Shown here in pieces: positions 37,669-46,162 of a stretch of 58,102 nucleotides of DNA. Position 1 is the first letter of the stretch. The number at the start of each line of letters is the position of its first letter. The notes beneath the pieces are model-generated. The model saw only the letters and a list, made by a program, of their open reading frames with translations, had not been told where the DNA came from and ran no database searches. The stretch is from positions 1 to 58,102 of the IMG/VR virus record IMGVR_UViG_3300046787_000172; one strand, written 5' to 3'. A program made the position numbers and the translations under genes. The DNA comes from a virus.

Positions 37669-38670
37669 ATGTCTGCTGTTTACCCTGTCCAATCGCCGTT
37701 CAACACGAACCCTTCGTACTCCGGCGCTTTCATCCCCACCCTGTGGTCCGGCAAATTGCTGGCCAAGTTCTACCAGAACACCATGTTGTCGGAAATCGCC
37801 AACACTGACTATGAAGGTGAACTGAAGAACCAAGGCGATACCATCCGTATCCGTTTGGCTCCTTCCATCAGCATCTCTGACTACACCGTTGGCCAGAACC
37901 TGTCGTACGAAGTCCCCACTCCTATCTTCCAAGATATGCAAGTGAACAAGGGCAAGTACTTCGGCGTGCAAGTCAACGACGTGCTGGCCTATCAGTCCGA
38001 CATGAACTTGATGAACATGTTCACCGAAGACGCCGCCAAGCAGTTGAAGATCGCTATCGAAAACGAAGTGTTCTTCAACAACATGGTCACTGAAGGCCCT
38101 GCCGCTGCCAACGAAGGCGCTACCGCTGGTGCTATCTCTGCTGCCTACAACTTGGGCACAGACACAGCTCCTATCGACCAAGCCACTCCTGAGAACGTGT
38201 TGAAGGGTATCCTGCGCATGTCCACAGTGCTGGACGAGCAGAACGTGCCTGAAGATGGTCGCTGGTTGGTGATCAGCCCCTTCGACCGTCACCTGTTGAT
38301 GCAATCCAACATCGCTCAAGCCTACTTCACTGGCGACGCTCAGTCGACCATCCGTAGCGGCAAGATCGGTATGTTGGACCGCTTCACTGTGTACGTGTCC
38401 AACTTGCTGCCAAAAGGCGCTGCTGGCAAGGCACTGGTTGCTGGTTTGACTGACCCTGCCACTGGTGGTTCTGTGTCCAACGCCAAGGCCCGTCGTGTGA
38501 TGGTTGCTGGTACAAAGGCCGCAATGTCTTTCGCCATGACCGTGAACAAGACTGAGCCCCTGCGTAACCAGACTGACTTCGGCGACATCGTCCGTGGTTT
38601 GGCTGTGTATGGTCGCAAGACTGTCAAGCCAGAAGCTCTGGTCGTGGCTCAAGTCGGCTCCGCCAGCTGA
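37669..38670 (+). CDS. Major capsid protein, HK97-type (333 aa)
   Basis: It has the coat layout of podophages: N-terminal arm (NPSYSGAFIPTLWSGKLLAK), NTDYEGELKNQGDTIRIRLA, a spine helix (MFTEDAAKQLKIAIENEVFF), EDGRWLVISPFDRHLLMQ and a C-terminal beta part. The site (TTTAGGAGACCATC) is strong and a terminator follows immediately, both typical of the most expressed gene. No fusion or insertion seen. Confidence 0.9.
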   Translation: MSAVYPVQSPFNTNPSYSGAFIPTLWSGKLLAKFYQNTMLSEIANTDYEGELKNQGDTIRIRLAPSISISDYTVGQNLSYEVPTPIFQDMQVNKGKYFGVQVNDVLAYQSDMNLMNMFTEDAAKQLKIAIENEVFFNNMVTEGPAAANEGATAGAISAAYNLGTDTAPIDQATPENVLKGILRMSTVLDEQNVPEDGRWLVISPFDRHLLMQSNIAQAYFTGDAQSTIRSGKIGMLDRFTVYVSNLLPKGAAGKALVAGLTDPATGGSVSNAKARRVMVAGTKAAMSFAMTVNKTEPLRNQTDFGDIVRGLAVYGRKTVKPEALVVAQVGSAS

Positions 38671-38676
38671 TGAACT

Positions 38677-38702
38677 GGGCCCCTTCGGGGGCCCTTTCTT
38701 TT
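38677..38702 (+). terminator. Intrinsic terminator after the coat gene
   Basis: A perfect 7-bp GC stem (38677-38683 with 38688-38694) closes a TTCG loop and is followed by TTTCTTTT. It starts just after the coat stop, so partial termination would make coat mRNA exceed downstream mRNA. Confidence 0.9.
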
Positions 38703-38724
38703 CCCTCATTCTTTGGAGATTCTC

Positions 38725-39057
38725 ATGTCTACTCAATTTGCTCGCAGCATCGGCGGCTACCAAACAGCCACCGCTGGCACAACCCAAACTCAAGCCGGTG
38801 CTACTGCACTGACCGGCGCTGTTAACGTGGTCACCACTGGCAACGCCAGCGACGGCGTGAAGCTGCCCGCTGAGCGTCCTGTCGGCGACATCGTTCACAT
38901 CGTGAACATTTCTGCTGCTGCCCTGAACGTGTACCCAGCTACTGGTGGCGCTATCAACGGCGGTTCTGCCAACGCAGCCAAGGCTTTGGCCGCTAACATG
39001 TCTGGTGCTTACATCAGCTTGGGCAGCGAAAACTGGGGTGCTGTTCTCAGCGCCTAA
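38725..39057 (+). CDS. Probable head decoration protein (110 aa)
   Basis: TTTGGAGATTCTC precedes the ATG at 38725. The protein is small, Ala/Gly/Thr-rich and beta-type (IGGYQTATAGTTQTQAGATA, VGDIVHIVNISAAALNVYPA). Lying alone between two terminators right after the coat gene implies high, separately set expression, as for decoration proteins. Confidence 0.6.
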   Translation: MSTQFARSIGGYQTATAGTTQTQAGATALTGAVNVVTTGNASDGVKLPAERPVGDIVHIVNISAAALNVYPATGGAINGGSANAAKALAANMSGAYISLGSENWGAVLSA

Positions 39058-39071
39058 TTGCTGGCACAATA

Positions 39072-39096
39072 AAGGGGCTCTTCGGAGCCCCTTTTT
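39072..39096 (+). terminator. Intrinsic terminator after the decoration gene
   Basis: AAGGGGCTC (39072-39080) pairs with GAGCCCCTT (39085-39093) around a TTCG loop, ending in TTTTT. Same design as the terminator 400 bases upstream. Confidence 0.9.
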
Positions 39097-39113
39097 ACTT
39101 TATGGAGCATTGA

Positions 39114-39401
39114 ATGAACGTACTCGACCTTCTGGCCCGCCTCGGCGGCGAAATTCTGTCCAACAAAGCCCGTGCTGTTGTAGACGGCAAAATCGTGATC
39201 CTTGCCCGCATGAATGGCAACGACTGGGAGTACACCCCCGAAGGTCAAGCGTTGGCTGACGCGCACTCCAACGCCGCTGTAGAAGAAGCTGCAGCCAAAC
39301 CAAAACGCGCCAAGAAGCCAGCAGAGCCTGTTGCTGAAGTCGAAACTACCCCTGAAGCCCCTGCTGCGGTAGAATTGGCTGATGTAGAGCCTGAACTGTG
39401 A
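39114..39401 (+). CDS. Hypothetical protein with acidic tail (95 aa)
   Basis: TGGAGCATTGA precedes the ATG. Residues 1-45 form a small folded part (LDLLARLGGEILSNKARAVV), then an Ala/Lys/Pro stretch and an acidic Glu/Pro/Ala tail. In the head region, role unknown. Confidence 0.6.
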   Translation: MNVLDLLARLGGEILSNKARAVVDGKIVILARMNGNDWEYTPEGQALADAHSNAAVEEAAAKPKRAKKPAEPVAEVETTPEAPAAVELADVEPEL

Positions 39402-39409
39402 GGTAGACC

Positions 39410-40087
39410 ATGGCCACCGTGAAAGTTGTTGACCTGATTACTCGGGCCAGAACAATTCTTCAAGACACCACGTCTGTACGGTGGGCATTGTCTGAATTGC
39501 AGCTGTGGCTCAATGACAGCTATCGCGAAACGCTGATAGCTCGTCCAGACTCCAACACATTGACCGGGGAGTTTGTCTGCGTGGCAGGCCCCCGTCAGGT
39601 GCTCACAAGCACCTTTGCCAACGCATCGCGATTGATCTCTGTGGTGCGCAACACTGCCACCACGTCCAACAAATACGCAGTGCGTTTGGTAGACCGACGC
39701 TCTTTGGACGACCAGCGCAAAGGCTGGTATGGCGAGACTCAGACAGTCAACATCGAAGAATACATGTTCGATGCCCGCCAGCCACGCGACTTTTTTGTCT
39801 ACCCTCCAGCAACGACAGCAGCTCGCCTCGAAGTAACCTACGCGCAGGTGCCGTCACCTCACACGCTGACAGACGAGCAGCTTGGCAACGCCGCCACAAC
39901 TGAAGTGATTCGCATCGACGACATGTTCGCCAATGCACTGCTGGACTACGTGTTGTATCGTGCATACACCAAAGACGCAGAGCAGCCAGCAAATGCTCAA
40001 CGAGCTGTAGCTCACTTCCAAGCGTTCCAAAATAGCCTTGGCGTATCTGCTCAAACCAATGCTGCGTCGCAGCCGGGAGTTGCCTAA
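39410..40087 (+). CDS. Head-tail adaptor-like protein, DUF6682 type (225 aa)
   Basis: N-terminal DLITRARTILQDTTSVRWAL, WLNDSYRETLIARPDSNT, a beta middle (RDFFVYPPATTAARLEVTYA) and a C-terminal helix with ANALLDYVLYRAYTKDAEQP. This follows the DUF6682/adaptor pattern of podophages, where twelve copies dock under the portal. It overlaps the next gene by one base. Confidence 0.75.
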   Translation: MATVKVVDLITRARTILQDTTSVRWALSELQLWLNDSYRETLIARPDSNTLTGEFVCVAGPRQVLTSTFANASRLISVVRNTATTSNKYAVRLVDRRSLDDQRKGWYGETQTVNIEEYMFDARQPRDFFVYPPATTAARLEVTYAQVPSPHTLTDEQLGNAATTEVIRIDDMFANALLDYVLYRAYTKDAEQPANAQRAVAHFQAFQNSLGVSAQTNAASQPGVA

Positions 40088-40695
40088 TGGCCAAAATCTG
40101 GGACGATTTCCTCCCCCTCATTTCCCCACATCTGCCGTCGTGCCCAAACGCGTCTATCCGCACGTACCTCGGCATTGTCGCTTCGGACTTTTTCGCCCGC
40201 ACATACCTGTGGCGCGACCAGATTGACACCATCTACGCTACCACGGGCACTGTGGAGTACGACCTTGACGGTGAGGCCGTTATCGAGGACGTGATCTCTG
40301 TGGTGCTCAACGAGTCTACGCTGGACCGCACTGACTTGCGCCTTGTGGCGACGCAGAACCTCGGTCAGGTGGGTGAGCCACGCGAGTTCTGGGTAAAAGC
40401 TGATCGCAGCATTGTGATCTTCCCCACGCCAGAGGCAAACGTGCAGCTCAAGGTGTACGCCGTGCTCAAGCCCAGCCGCACCGCAACGGGCGTCGAAGAC
40501 TGGATTTACGAGACGTGGGCTGACACACTGGTTAGCGGTGCTATTGCGCACTTGGCGGCCATCCCCGGCAAAGAGTGGTCTGACGCCGCCATGGCTATGA
40601 CCCACAAAATGCAGTACGAGCGAGCCATCACCAACGCACGCATCCGTGATTTCAGAGGCATCAACTTGCAGGTGCGTCAGCGCCCAGCAGCGTAA
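40087..40695 (+). CDS. Head-tail connector/adaptor protein (202 aa)
   Basis: Features: WDDFLPLISPHLPSCPNASI, a beta middle (LKVYAVLKPSRTA) and a C-terminal helix (DTLVSGAIAHLAAIPGKEWS, ALA-type packing) ending RGINLQVRQRP. The arrangement parallels the previous gene and is found in tandem adaptors between head and nozzle. Confidence 0.7.
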   Translation: MAKIWDDFLPLISPHLPSCPNASIRTYLGIVASDFFARTYLWRDQIDTIYATTGTVEYDLDGEAVIEDVISVVLNESTLDRTDLRLVATQNLGQVGEPREFWVKADRSIVIFPTPEANVQLKVYAVLKPSRTATGVEDWIYETWADTLVSGAIAHLAAIPGKEWSDAAMAMTHKMQYERAITNARIRDFRGINLQVRQRPAA

Positions 40696-40705
40696 GGAGT
40701 TTGGC

Positions 40706-41038
40706 ATGGCCGAAAAGATTCGACTGGTTCAGGGCGACACCCGCCCAAGCCTCGTTACCACCCTCACGGACTCTACGACTGGTTCTGCGATCAACATCAC
40801 TGGGGCTACGGTTCGTCTGAAGTTTCGGGCTGCTGGAGCTACCACGCTGCAGGCTACGATTGTCGGTACAGTGACTGATGGTGCTGGTGGTGTTGTGGTG
40901 TTTGACTGGGCCGATGAGCCCACATCGCTTGATGGAGCCCCCGGTGACTACGAAGGTGAGATTGAAATCACGTTCGCGGACAGCACCATCCAGACTGTGT
41001 ACGACTTGCTCAAGTTCAAACTGCGTCAGGACTTCTGA
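40706..41038 (+). CDS. BppU-like N-terminal domain protein (110 aa)
   Basis: AAGGAGTTTGGC precedes the ATG. The sequence QGDTRPSLVTTLTDSTTGSA, GATVRLKFR and GDYEGEIEITFADSTIQTVY is the Ig-like fold used at the base of phage receptor-binding assemblies (BppU N-terminal type). It likely anchors fibre proteins encoded next. Confidence 0.75.
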   Translation: MAEKIRLVQGDTRPSLVTTLTDSTTGSAINITGATVRLKFRAAGATTLQATIVGTVTDGAGGVVVFDWADEPTSLDGAPGDYEGEIEITFADSTIQTVYDLLKFKLRQDF

Positions 41039-42003
41039 TGACCAGCGCTAATATCAGCGTAAGTCTGGTTGGCGCTTCTACTTCTTTGGTGGAGGCCGCA
41101 TCTGGCATATCCGCCGTCTCTGTATCAGCCGCAGTAGCCTACGACGCGCTGGCAGCCTCTACAACGTCCGCAGTAGCTCAGGCCAGTGTCTCGGCCTCGG
41201 TAGCTGGATTTACGCTGTCCTACGTGGCTCTGGCGGCTTCTGCTACCCTTGACGAGCTTGGGTTCAACAAGAAAGTCAGGGACGTTGTATCTGCGGCGGA
41301 CGCCAAAGCAATTACATTGAGCAGCCCCAAGGCTGATGCTGTAGCGACATCCGATAGCGTTCGGTCAGACGTAACGAAGCGTTTGGCTCATTCGGTGACT
41401 GTGGTGGATGTCATCAGCATCGTCAAGACAACGCTGCGAACTGTGAATGACACAGTAGCCGTGGCTTCTGCCGCAGCAAAACACGTTTCCAAGAACCTGC
41501 AGCATGAAGTAGTGTCGTCTGATGCAGCCTCTTTGGCTGTCAGCAAGTTGATAGCTGACGTTTTTGCCATGAACGACGGGGCGGATGTCGGTGACGGGTC
41601 CACATATTCATTCCAAAAGTACGTCAACAACGTAGCATCCATCGAAGACGCCCGGTTCTTTGACATCGCCAAGACCCTCACTGACGAGCTCGGGGTGGCA
41701 GATGACATAGCCCTTGAGGCTGTAAAAGCCCTTGCCGACGCGTTTGGCGCAAGCTCTGCCACATTCACTAGCTTTAGTAAGGCACTTGCGGATACACTAA
41801 CGGCTGCAGACGTTGCGGCTGTAGCGTCCACCAAAATTCTCTCCGACACGGCAGGTACAGCGGATTCAGCGGTACGGTCCACTACCAAAGCGGTCGCAGA
41901 TTCATTTGGGTTCACAGAGTCGGGTTCGGTAATCTCACAGGGGTACTGTGACCTGACATATTTTGAAGCTGATTACGTCGGTGAGTACCGCACGTTTGCA
42001 TAG
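41038..42003 (+). CDS. Repetitive fibre-like protein (321 aa)
   Basis: After an Ala/Ser/Val N-terminus, residues from about 75 onward carry repeats of roughly 17-20 residues of the form K-x-L-x-D-x(5)-D followed by Ala/Ser (AKTLTDELGVADD, VKALADAFGASSA, SKALADTLTAADV, TKILSDTAGTADS). The end has DLTYFEADYVGEY. The repeats suggest a rigid shaft. The ATG overlaps the upstream stop. Probably part of the adsorption apparatus. Confidence 0.6.
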   Translation: MTSANISVSLVGASTSLVEAASGISAVSVSAAVAYDALAASTTSAVAQASVSASVAGFTLSYVALAASATLDELGFNKKVRDVVSAADAKAITLSSPKADAVATSDSVRSDVTKRLAHSVTVVDVISIVKTTLRTVNDTVAVASAAAKHVSKNLQHEVVSSDAASLAVSKLIADVFAMNDGADVGDGSTYSFQKYVNNVASIEDARFFDIAKTLTDELGVADDIALEAVKALADAFGASSATFTSFSKALADTLTAADVAAVASTKILSDTAGTADSAVRSTTKAVADSFGFTESGSVISQGYCDLTYFEADYVGEYRTFA

Positions 42004-42012
42004 GAGATTGTC

Positions 42013-42450
42013 ATGATCCAAGAAACCATCAAAGCCAAAGGCGAGTTGAGCATCAAACTGTTCGGCCCAGACGGCAAACTCAAGGCTGAGCAAAACGTCC
42101 CCAACTTGGTCGTGACGACTGGTAAGACGTTTATCGCAGCTCGCATGGTGGGCACCCCCACAGCTATGAGCCACATGGCCATTGGCTCTGGCACCACTGA
42201 TCCCGCTGTCGGCGACACCGCACTGCAGACTGAACTGGGCCGTGTGGCTTTGACCTCCAGCGCGTCTTCGGGTGCAGTGGTGACATACGTTGCCTCTTTT
42301 GGCGCAGGTACCGGCACTGGCGCGGTTACAGAAGCTGGCATTTTGAACGCTTCCAGCGGCGGAACCTTGCTGTGCCGCACAGAATTTGCGGTCTTGAACA
42401 AAGGCGCAGATGATTCGCTTAGCATTACGTGGACCATCACAGTTTCGTGA
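42013..42450 (+). CDS. Tail-associated beta-rich protein (145 aa)
   Basis: Sequence: GELSIKLFGPDGKLKAEQNV, PNLVVTTGKTFIAARM, AMSHMAIGSGTTDPAVGDTA, then Gly/Thr strands and DDSLSITWTITVS. Proteins with 'N-LVVxxGK-xIAxRM...xMAIGSGTT' accompany tail fibres in many phages. The exact role is not settled. Confidence 0.75.
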   Translation: MIQETIKAKGELSIKLFGPDGKLKAEQNVPNLVVTTGKTFIAARMVGTPTAMSHMAIGSGTTDPAVGDTALQTELGRVALTSSASSGAVVTYVASFGAGTGTGAVTEAGILNASSGGTLLCRTEFAVLNKGADDSLSITWTITVS

Positions 42451-42485
42451 TTTGACGCCCTGAGCCGAGTACCAGAGAGGAATAT

Positions 42486-44291
42486 ATGAGCACCATCGTT
42501 TTGCGCAGCGTCAAGGGCTCGCCCTTAAGTAATACGGAAGTTGACGCGAACTTCACAAATCTGAACAACGACAAGACTCAGCTCGGCGGTACTTACTCGT
42601 CCGGGACGGCAAATGGTGTGTTATTTCTCTCTTCTTCCAAAGTACTGACCACTAGTAGTGCGCTGACGTTTGATGGGACTACGTTTGCAGCAAGAACTTC
42701 TACTGGTGGCAATGTGCTTCTTGATAGCACAACAACAGGTACTAGTAACTTAATTACCAGCACTTTAAATAACGGCAACTCTTATGCCGATTTGAAATAT
42801 AACGCCCTCACGCATCAATGGCTGATTGGCTCCGAACAAATGCGCCTGACCAGCACAGGGTTGGGTATTGGGACGAGTTCGCCTACACGGAAGCTCTCGA
42901 TTGGCGGTGCATCTAGCGCCATCATGGACTTTTATGCCACGTCCTATCGCCGTTACGCCGTTGGCTCTGAGGCTCGCGGCTTCGTTGTGTACGATGACAC
43001 AGCGTCTGCATACCGTATGGAAATTGACTCCTCCGGCAACCTCGGCTTGGGGGTTACTCCGAGTGCTTGGGCATCTTCTTACAGGGCGTTTGACGTTAGC
43101 AGCACCGCCTCGTTGACCGGGAATACTGGCGGCTCTGCGTTCTTGGTAAACAACGCCTATAACGATGGTTCTTGGAAATACAAGACCAGCACAGCAAGTA
43201 TTGGCACTCAGTTGTTTGGCGCAAACCCGAACGGCTCGGGCGGCTTTGCGTGGTTTCAAGCAGCCTCCGGCACAGCAGGTAACGCTATTAGCTTTACTCA
43301 GGCGATGACGCTGGATGCGAGTGGGAATTTGGGGGTGGGGACGACTTCGCCTGTAAGCAAGCTGCACATTGAGTCAACAAGTGCCGAATCGTTCCAGATT
43401 GGTTATTCGTCCACCAAGCGTGCACGATTTGGCACGACAAGCTCTGGCGATCTCCAAATATACGCTTACGATAGTGCTGGCGTTTACAGAAACATCCTGT
43501 TAGCAATTGACGTTGGCACTTCTGGCGGCAACGTGGGGATTGGGACGAATTCGCCTACTGCAAAACTTACGGTGGCCGGGAACATTGCATCGACCGCAGC
43601 CATCCAAATAAACGCCCCTTCTGGAAATGACTTTCTAAACAGCAGTTCTTCTGGAAACGTCCGCTTAGGCTGGGGAACTTATGGTTTGTCTGGAGGCCCT
43701 ATCTTGGGCACGGACGGCGCTTACCCGCTGATTTTCGCGCCAAACCAAACTGAACGCGCCCGTATCGACTCCAGCGGTAACTTGCTGGTGGGGACTACGA
43801 GCGGTTCGGGGCGGGCAACCATCACCGCAGGTTCAACGCAAAACGGACTTGCTGTTATTGTTCCAACTGTCGATTATTTTGGCGCAGTAATCCATAACCA
43901 AGCCACCAGCGGGACCAACTGCTTTATAGCGTTTGGTACCGAAGCCTCGTTTAGCACTCGTGGGACAATCACGTACAACCGTGGCGCAGGTCTGACGGCC
44001 TACAACACAACCTCTGACTACCGGGCAAAAGACATCATTGGCCCCGTGGTTGACAGCGGTGCGCTGATTGACTCTGTGCCTGTTTACATGGGCAAAATGA
44101 AAGGCGCTACGCAAGAGCGACCAATGTTTATCGCTCACGAAACACCTGACTACGCCCACACTGGTGAGAAAGACGCTGTTGATGCTGATGGCAACCCTGT
44201 GTATCAGCAGATGGATGCAAGCGCCCTTATCCCTGTGATGTGGGCTGAAATCCAATCCCTCCGTGCTCGACTTGCAGCCGCAAACATTTAA
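42486..44291 (+). CDS. Tail fibre/spike with C-terminal S74-type intramolecular chaperone (601 aa)
   Basis: GAGGAATAT precedes the ATG. Three GIGT-x-SP-x-x-KL units (GIGTSSPTRKLSIGG, GVGTTSPVSKLHIES, GIGTNSPTAKLTVAG) mark a trimeric beta shaft. The C-terminus has SDYRAKDII and an ending SALIPVMWAEIQSLRARLAA, the peptidase S74/endosialidase chaperone pattern, which cleaves itself off after trimer folding (Ser before Asp-Tyr-Arg). Recognises the host surface. Confidence 0.85.
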   Translation: MSTIVLRSVKGSPLSNTEVDANFTNLNNDKTQLGGTYSSGTANGVLFLSSSKVLTTSSALTFDGTTFAARTSTGGNVLLDSTTTGTSNLITSTLNNGNSYADLKYNALTHQWLIGSEQMRLTSTGLGIGTSSPTRKLSIGGASSAIMDFYATSYRRYAVGSEARGFVVYDDTASAYRMEIDSSGNLGLGVTPSAWASSYRAFDVSSTASLTGNTGGSAFLVNNAYNDGSWKYKTSTASIGTQLFGANPNGSGGFAWFQAASGTAGNAISFTQAMTLDASGNLGVGTTSPVSKLHIESTSAESFQIGYSSTKRARFGTTSSGDLQIYAYDSAGVYRNILLAIDVGTSGGNVGIGTNSPTAKLTVAGNIASTAAIQINAPSGNDFLNSSSSGNVRLGWGTYGLSGGPILGTDGAYPLIFAPNQTERARIDSSGNLLVGTTSGSGRATITAGSTQNGLAVIVPTVDYFGAVIHNQATSGTNCFIAFGTEASFSTRGTITYNRGAGLTAYNTTSDYRAKDIIGPVVDSGALIDSVPVYMGKMKGATQERPMFIAHETPDYAHTGEKDAVDADGNPVYQQMDASALIPVMWAEIQSLRARLAAANI

Positions 44292-44309
44292 CCCCCGAAA
44301 GGACTCATC

Positions 44310-44615
44310 ATGACAAACTGGACAATCACCAACATGGACCGCCTGACCGCTGATGGCTTTGTGGTCACCGTTCACTGGACCGCATCACAGACCGATGGCG
44401 ACTACAGCGCCTCGACTTACTCCACAGTGGGCTTCACAGAGCAACCCGGAGAGAGCTACGTCCCCTACGACCAACTGACAGAGGCTCAAGTGGTTGAGTG
44501 GGTCAAAGCCTCCTTGGGCGAGGAAGGTGTGGCTGCTGTTGATGCTGCTTTGGCCGCAAACATTGCCGAACAGAAAGCCCCTAAAAATGCTACCGGCACA
44601 CCTTGGTCAGCATAA
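44310..44615 (+). CDS. Fibre-associated small protein, DUF7936-like (101 aa)
   Basis: MDRLTADGFVVTVHWTASQT then a beta stretch, PYDQLTEAQVVEWVKASLG and the Ala-rich end. This is a common small partner gene after fibres; from memory the pattern fits DUF7936. It probably assists fibre assembly or decorates it. Confidence 0.65.
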   Translation: MTNWTITNMDRLTADGFVVTVHWTASQTDGDYSASTYSTVGFTEQPGESYVPYDQLTEAQVVEWVKASLGEEGVAAVDAALAANIAEQKAPKNATGTPWSA

Positions 44616-44646
44616 AATAAACCACCTTTTCTAGCCGAGTTTTGAC

Positions 44647-44871
44647 ATGGACAATCAACAGCTTTTCAACTTAGTCGTATCAGTTGCAGGGGGCTTGGCG
44701 GTCTATGTCATCAACAACTTGACCCGCACAATTCAAAAGCTAGAAGACAAGGTTAGCGACTTGCCGCATGTTTATGTTGCCAAGGATGACTATCGATCAG
44801 ACATTGCAGAGGTCAAATCAATCCTCAAGCAAATCTTTGACAAGCTAGACGGTAAAGCCGACAAGACATGA
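44647..44871 (+). CDS. Small membrane protein with coiled coil, holin-type candidate (74 aa)
   Basis: One membrane segment (FNLVVSVAGGLAVYVINNL) is followed by a coiled coil (IQKLEDKVSDL, IAEVKSILKQIFDKL). N-terminal membrane anchor plus cytoplasmic coil is seen in class III holins and in small lysis proteins. First gene of the lysis cassette. Confidence 0.6.
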   Translation: MDNQQLFNLVVSVAGGLAVYVINNLTRTIQKLEDKVSDLPHVYVAKDDYRSDIAEVKSILKQIFDKLDGKADKT

Positions 44872-44969
44872 AAGATTGGGCCGTTAGCTTTGTTGCAGCG
44901 GCCCTTCTTGTTGGCCTTATCGTTTGGTGTGCCAAAGTATTTATTGAGGTTTTGCGTGGAGTATTCTGA
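44868..44969 (+). CDS. Membrane miniprotein (33 aa)
   Basis: The ATG at 44868 overlaps the upstream stop (ATGA) and its stop overlaps the next start (TGATG). The peptide is a single membrane helix (AVSFVAAALLVGLIVW) flanked by Lys/Asp and Lys/Arg. Its place among lysis genes suggests a holin or antiholin partner. Confidence 0.55.
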   Translation: MKDWAVSFVAAALLVGLIVWCAKVFIEVLRGVF

Positions 44970-45451
44970 TGGAACCGATCACAATGGCCCTGACAGCAAT
45001 GGCCGCTGTCCAGAAAACGGTTTCTCTGATAAAGCAAGCCTCTAAAACAGCGGACGATGTTCGCAGCCTTGGCCCACTACTCGGCAAGTACTTTGAGCAA
45101 AAGCATGAAGTCACCAAAGCCCTGAAGGTCGCCAAGAAAAAGGGTGGCTCTAACATGGGCCAAGCTGTTCAAATCGAGCTTGACCTGAAGGCGCAGCGAG
45201 ACTTTGAAGAGCAAGTTAAGGGATTGTTCTTCCCGAACAACATGGATGTTTGGAACTCCATCATGGTCCGAGTGGCTGAGATGGACAAGCAAGACAAGAT
45301 TGACGCACAGCTTGCCCGTGACCGTGCTTTACGAGCCAAGCAAGATCGTGAAGAGCTTGTTGAAATCCTGATTGTTGTTGGTGGCATTGTTGTCATCTTT
45401 GTGCTTGTTGGCTTTGGTGTCTACCTCGTCATGTATGGGATGAAGCAATGA
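44969..45451 (+). CDS. C-terminally anchored membrane protein in the lysis cassette (160 aa)
   Basis: Residues 1-130 form helices (SLIKQASKTADDVRSLGPLL, KALKVAKKKGGSN, KAQRDFEEQVKGLF, QLARDRALRAKQDREELVEI), and the end is a strongly hydrophobic anchor (ILIVVGGIVVIFVLVGFGVY). Similar proteins next to a small lipoprotein occur in other aquatic phages as I recall. Lysis control is likely, mechanism unknown. Confidence 0.6.
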   Translation: MEPITMALTAMAAVQKTVSLIKQASKTADDVRSLGPLLGKYFEQKHEVTKALKVAKKKGGSNMGQAVQIELDLKAQRDFEEQVKGLFFPNNMDVWNSIMVRVAEMDKQDKIDAQLARDRALRAKQDREELVEILIVVGGIVVIFVLVGFGVYLVMYGMKQ

Positions 45452-45663
45452 AATACCTTGCCGCAGCCGCCCTTCTACTTCTTGCTGGATGCGAGGAGCA
45501 GTACCGCTACTTCTGCCAAAACCCAGATAATTTTCATGCTGAACGCTGCCAAAAACCTCGTTGCCAGTTCACGCAGACTTGTCCCGAGTACCTTGTTGCC
45601 CCCATACTGGAGAAGCAAATTGAGCAAACCAAACCAGCCGCCGAGCCCACCCCGGTCCGTTGA
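45448..45663 (+). CDS. Cys-rich lipoprotein (71 aa)
   Basis: Signal peptide MKYLAAAALLLLAGC with lipobox LAGC and modified Cys15; the mature part has four more Cys (FCQNPDNFHAERCQKPRCQF, QTCPEYLV). Outer-membrane or inner-membrane lipoprotein. It is separate from the o-spanin at 46370, so the phage makes two lipoproteins. Role unknown; superinfection exclusion or lysis are possible. Confidence 0.75.
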   Translation: MKYLAAAALLLLAGCEEQYRYFCQNPDNFHAERCQKPRCQFTQTCPEYLVAPILEKQIEQTKPAAEPTPVR

Positions 45664-46162
45664 GGAAGAAACAGCACTGCTGGAGGTCCGCATCTGGGCT
45701 TTTGTTGTCGTGGCAGTGACGATCATCTTGTTTGGCATCGTGACGGCTTTGCTGTATTCGGTGACGTTCGTGACGCAGCCGATCAAGTCGATGGCACCCA
45801 TTGACCAAGCCTACACCAAGATGCTCAACGACATCGTGCTGCTGATTGTTGGCGGCATTGGCGGTGTCATTGGTAAGCGGGCGGTATCAACAGCAGCCAA
45901 GGCGTTTACGCCGCAGCCCCCACAGCAGCCGCAGCAGCCGACATGCCAGCCTATGGCGGGCGGGTACAACCACAACAGCTACGCTCCCCCGCAGTCCGCG
46001 TATGGCCTGCCAAGCCAGCCCTTTGGCGCTATGCCAGTGTGGAAGAACCCAGAGCTGGATGAGAGCTGGACACCCGGCCCACCCCCTACGACGCCACCAG
46101 AGCACCTTGAAGACGACGAGGACCGCGCTGAGATCGCTGCAGCTCGCAAGGAAACAGAATGA
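45620..46162 (+). CDS. Probable holin (180 aa), TTG start
   Basis: The best start is TTG at 45620, preceded by GGAGAAGCAAA and overlapping the lipoprotein gene in another frame. Two membrane segments (WAFVVVAVTIILFGIVTALL and NDIVLLIVGGIGGVIG) are joined by a short loop; a long Pro/Gln-rich, then acidic cytoplasmic tail follows (PQPPQQPQQPTCQP; HLEDDEDRAEIAA). Two segments and position before spanin and endolysin genes suit a class II holin. Confidence 0.65.
   Translation: MSKPNQPPSPPRSVEEETALLEVRIWAFVVVAVTIILFGIVTALLYSVTFVTQPIKSMAPIDQAYTKMLNDIVLLIVGGIGGVIGKRAVSTAAKAFTPQPPQQPQQPTCQPMAGGYNHNSYAPPQSAYGLPSQPFGAMPVWKNPELDESWTPGPPPTTPPEHLEDDEDRAEIAAARKETE

Noticed and set aside
36919-39069. Antisense open frame of 716 codons across scaffold, coat and decoration genes
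   Set aside because: It covers confident genes on the other strand, has no ribosome site, no family features and a composition mirroring the coat gene's codon bias.
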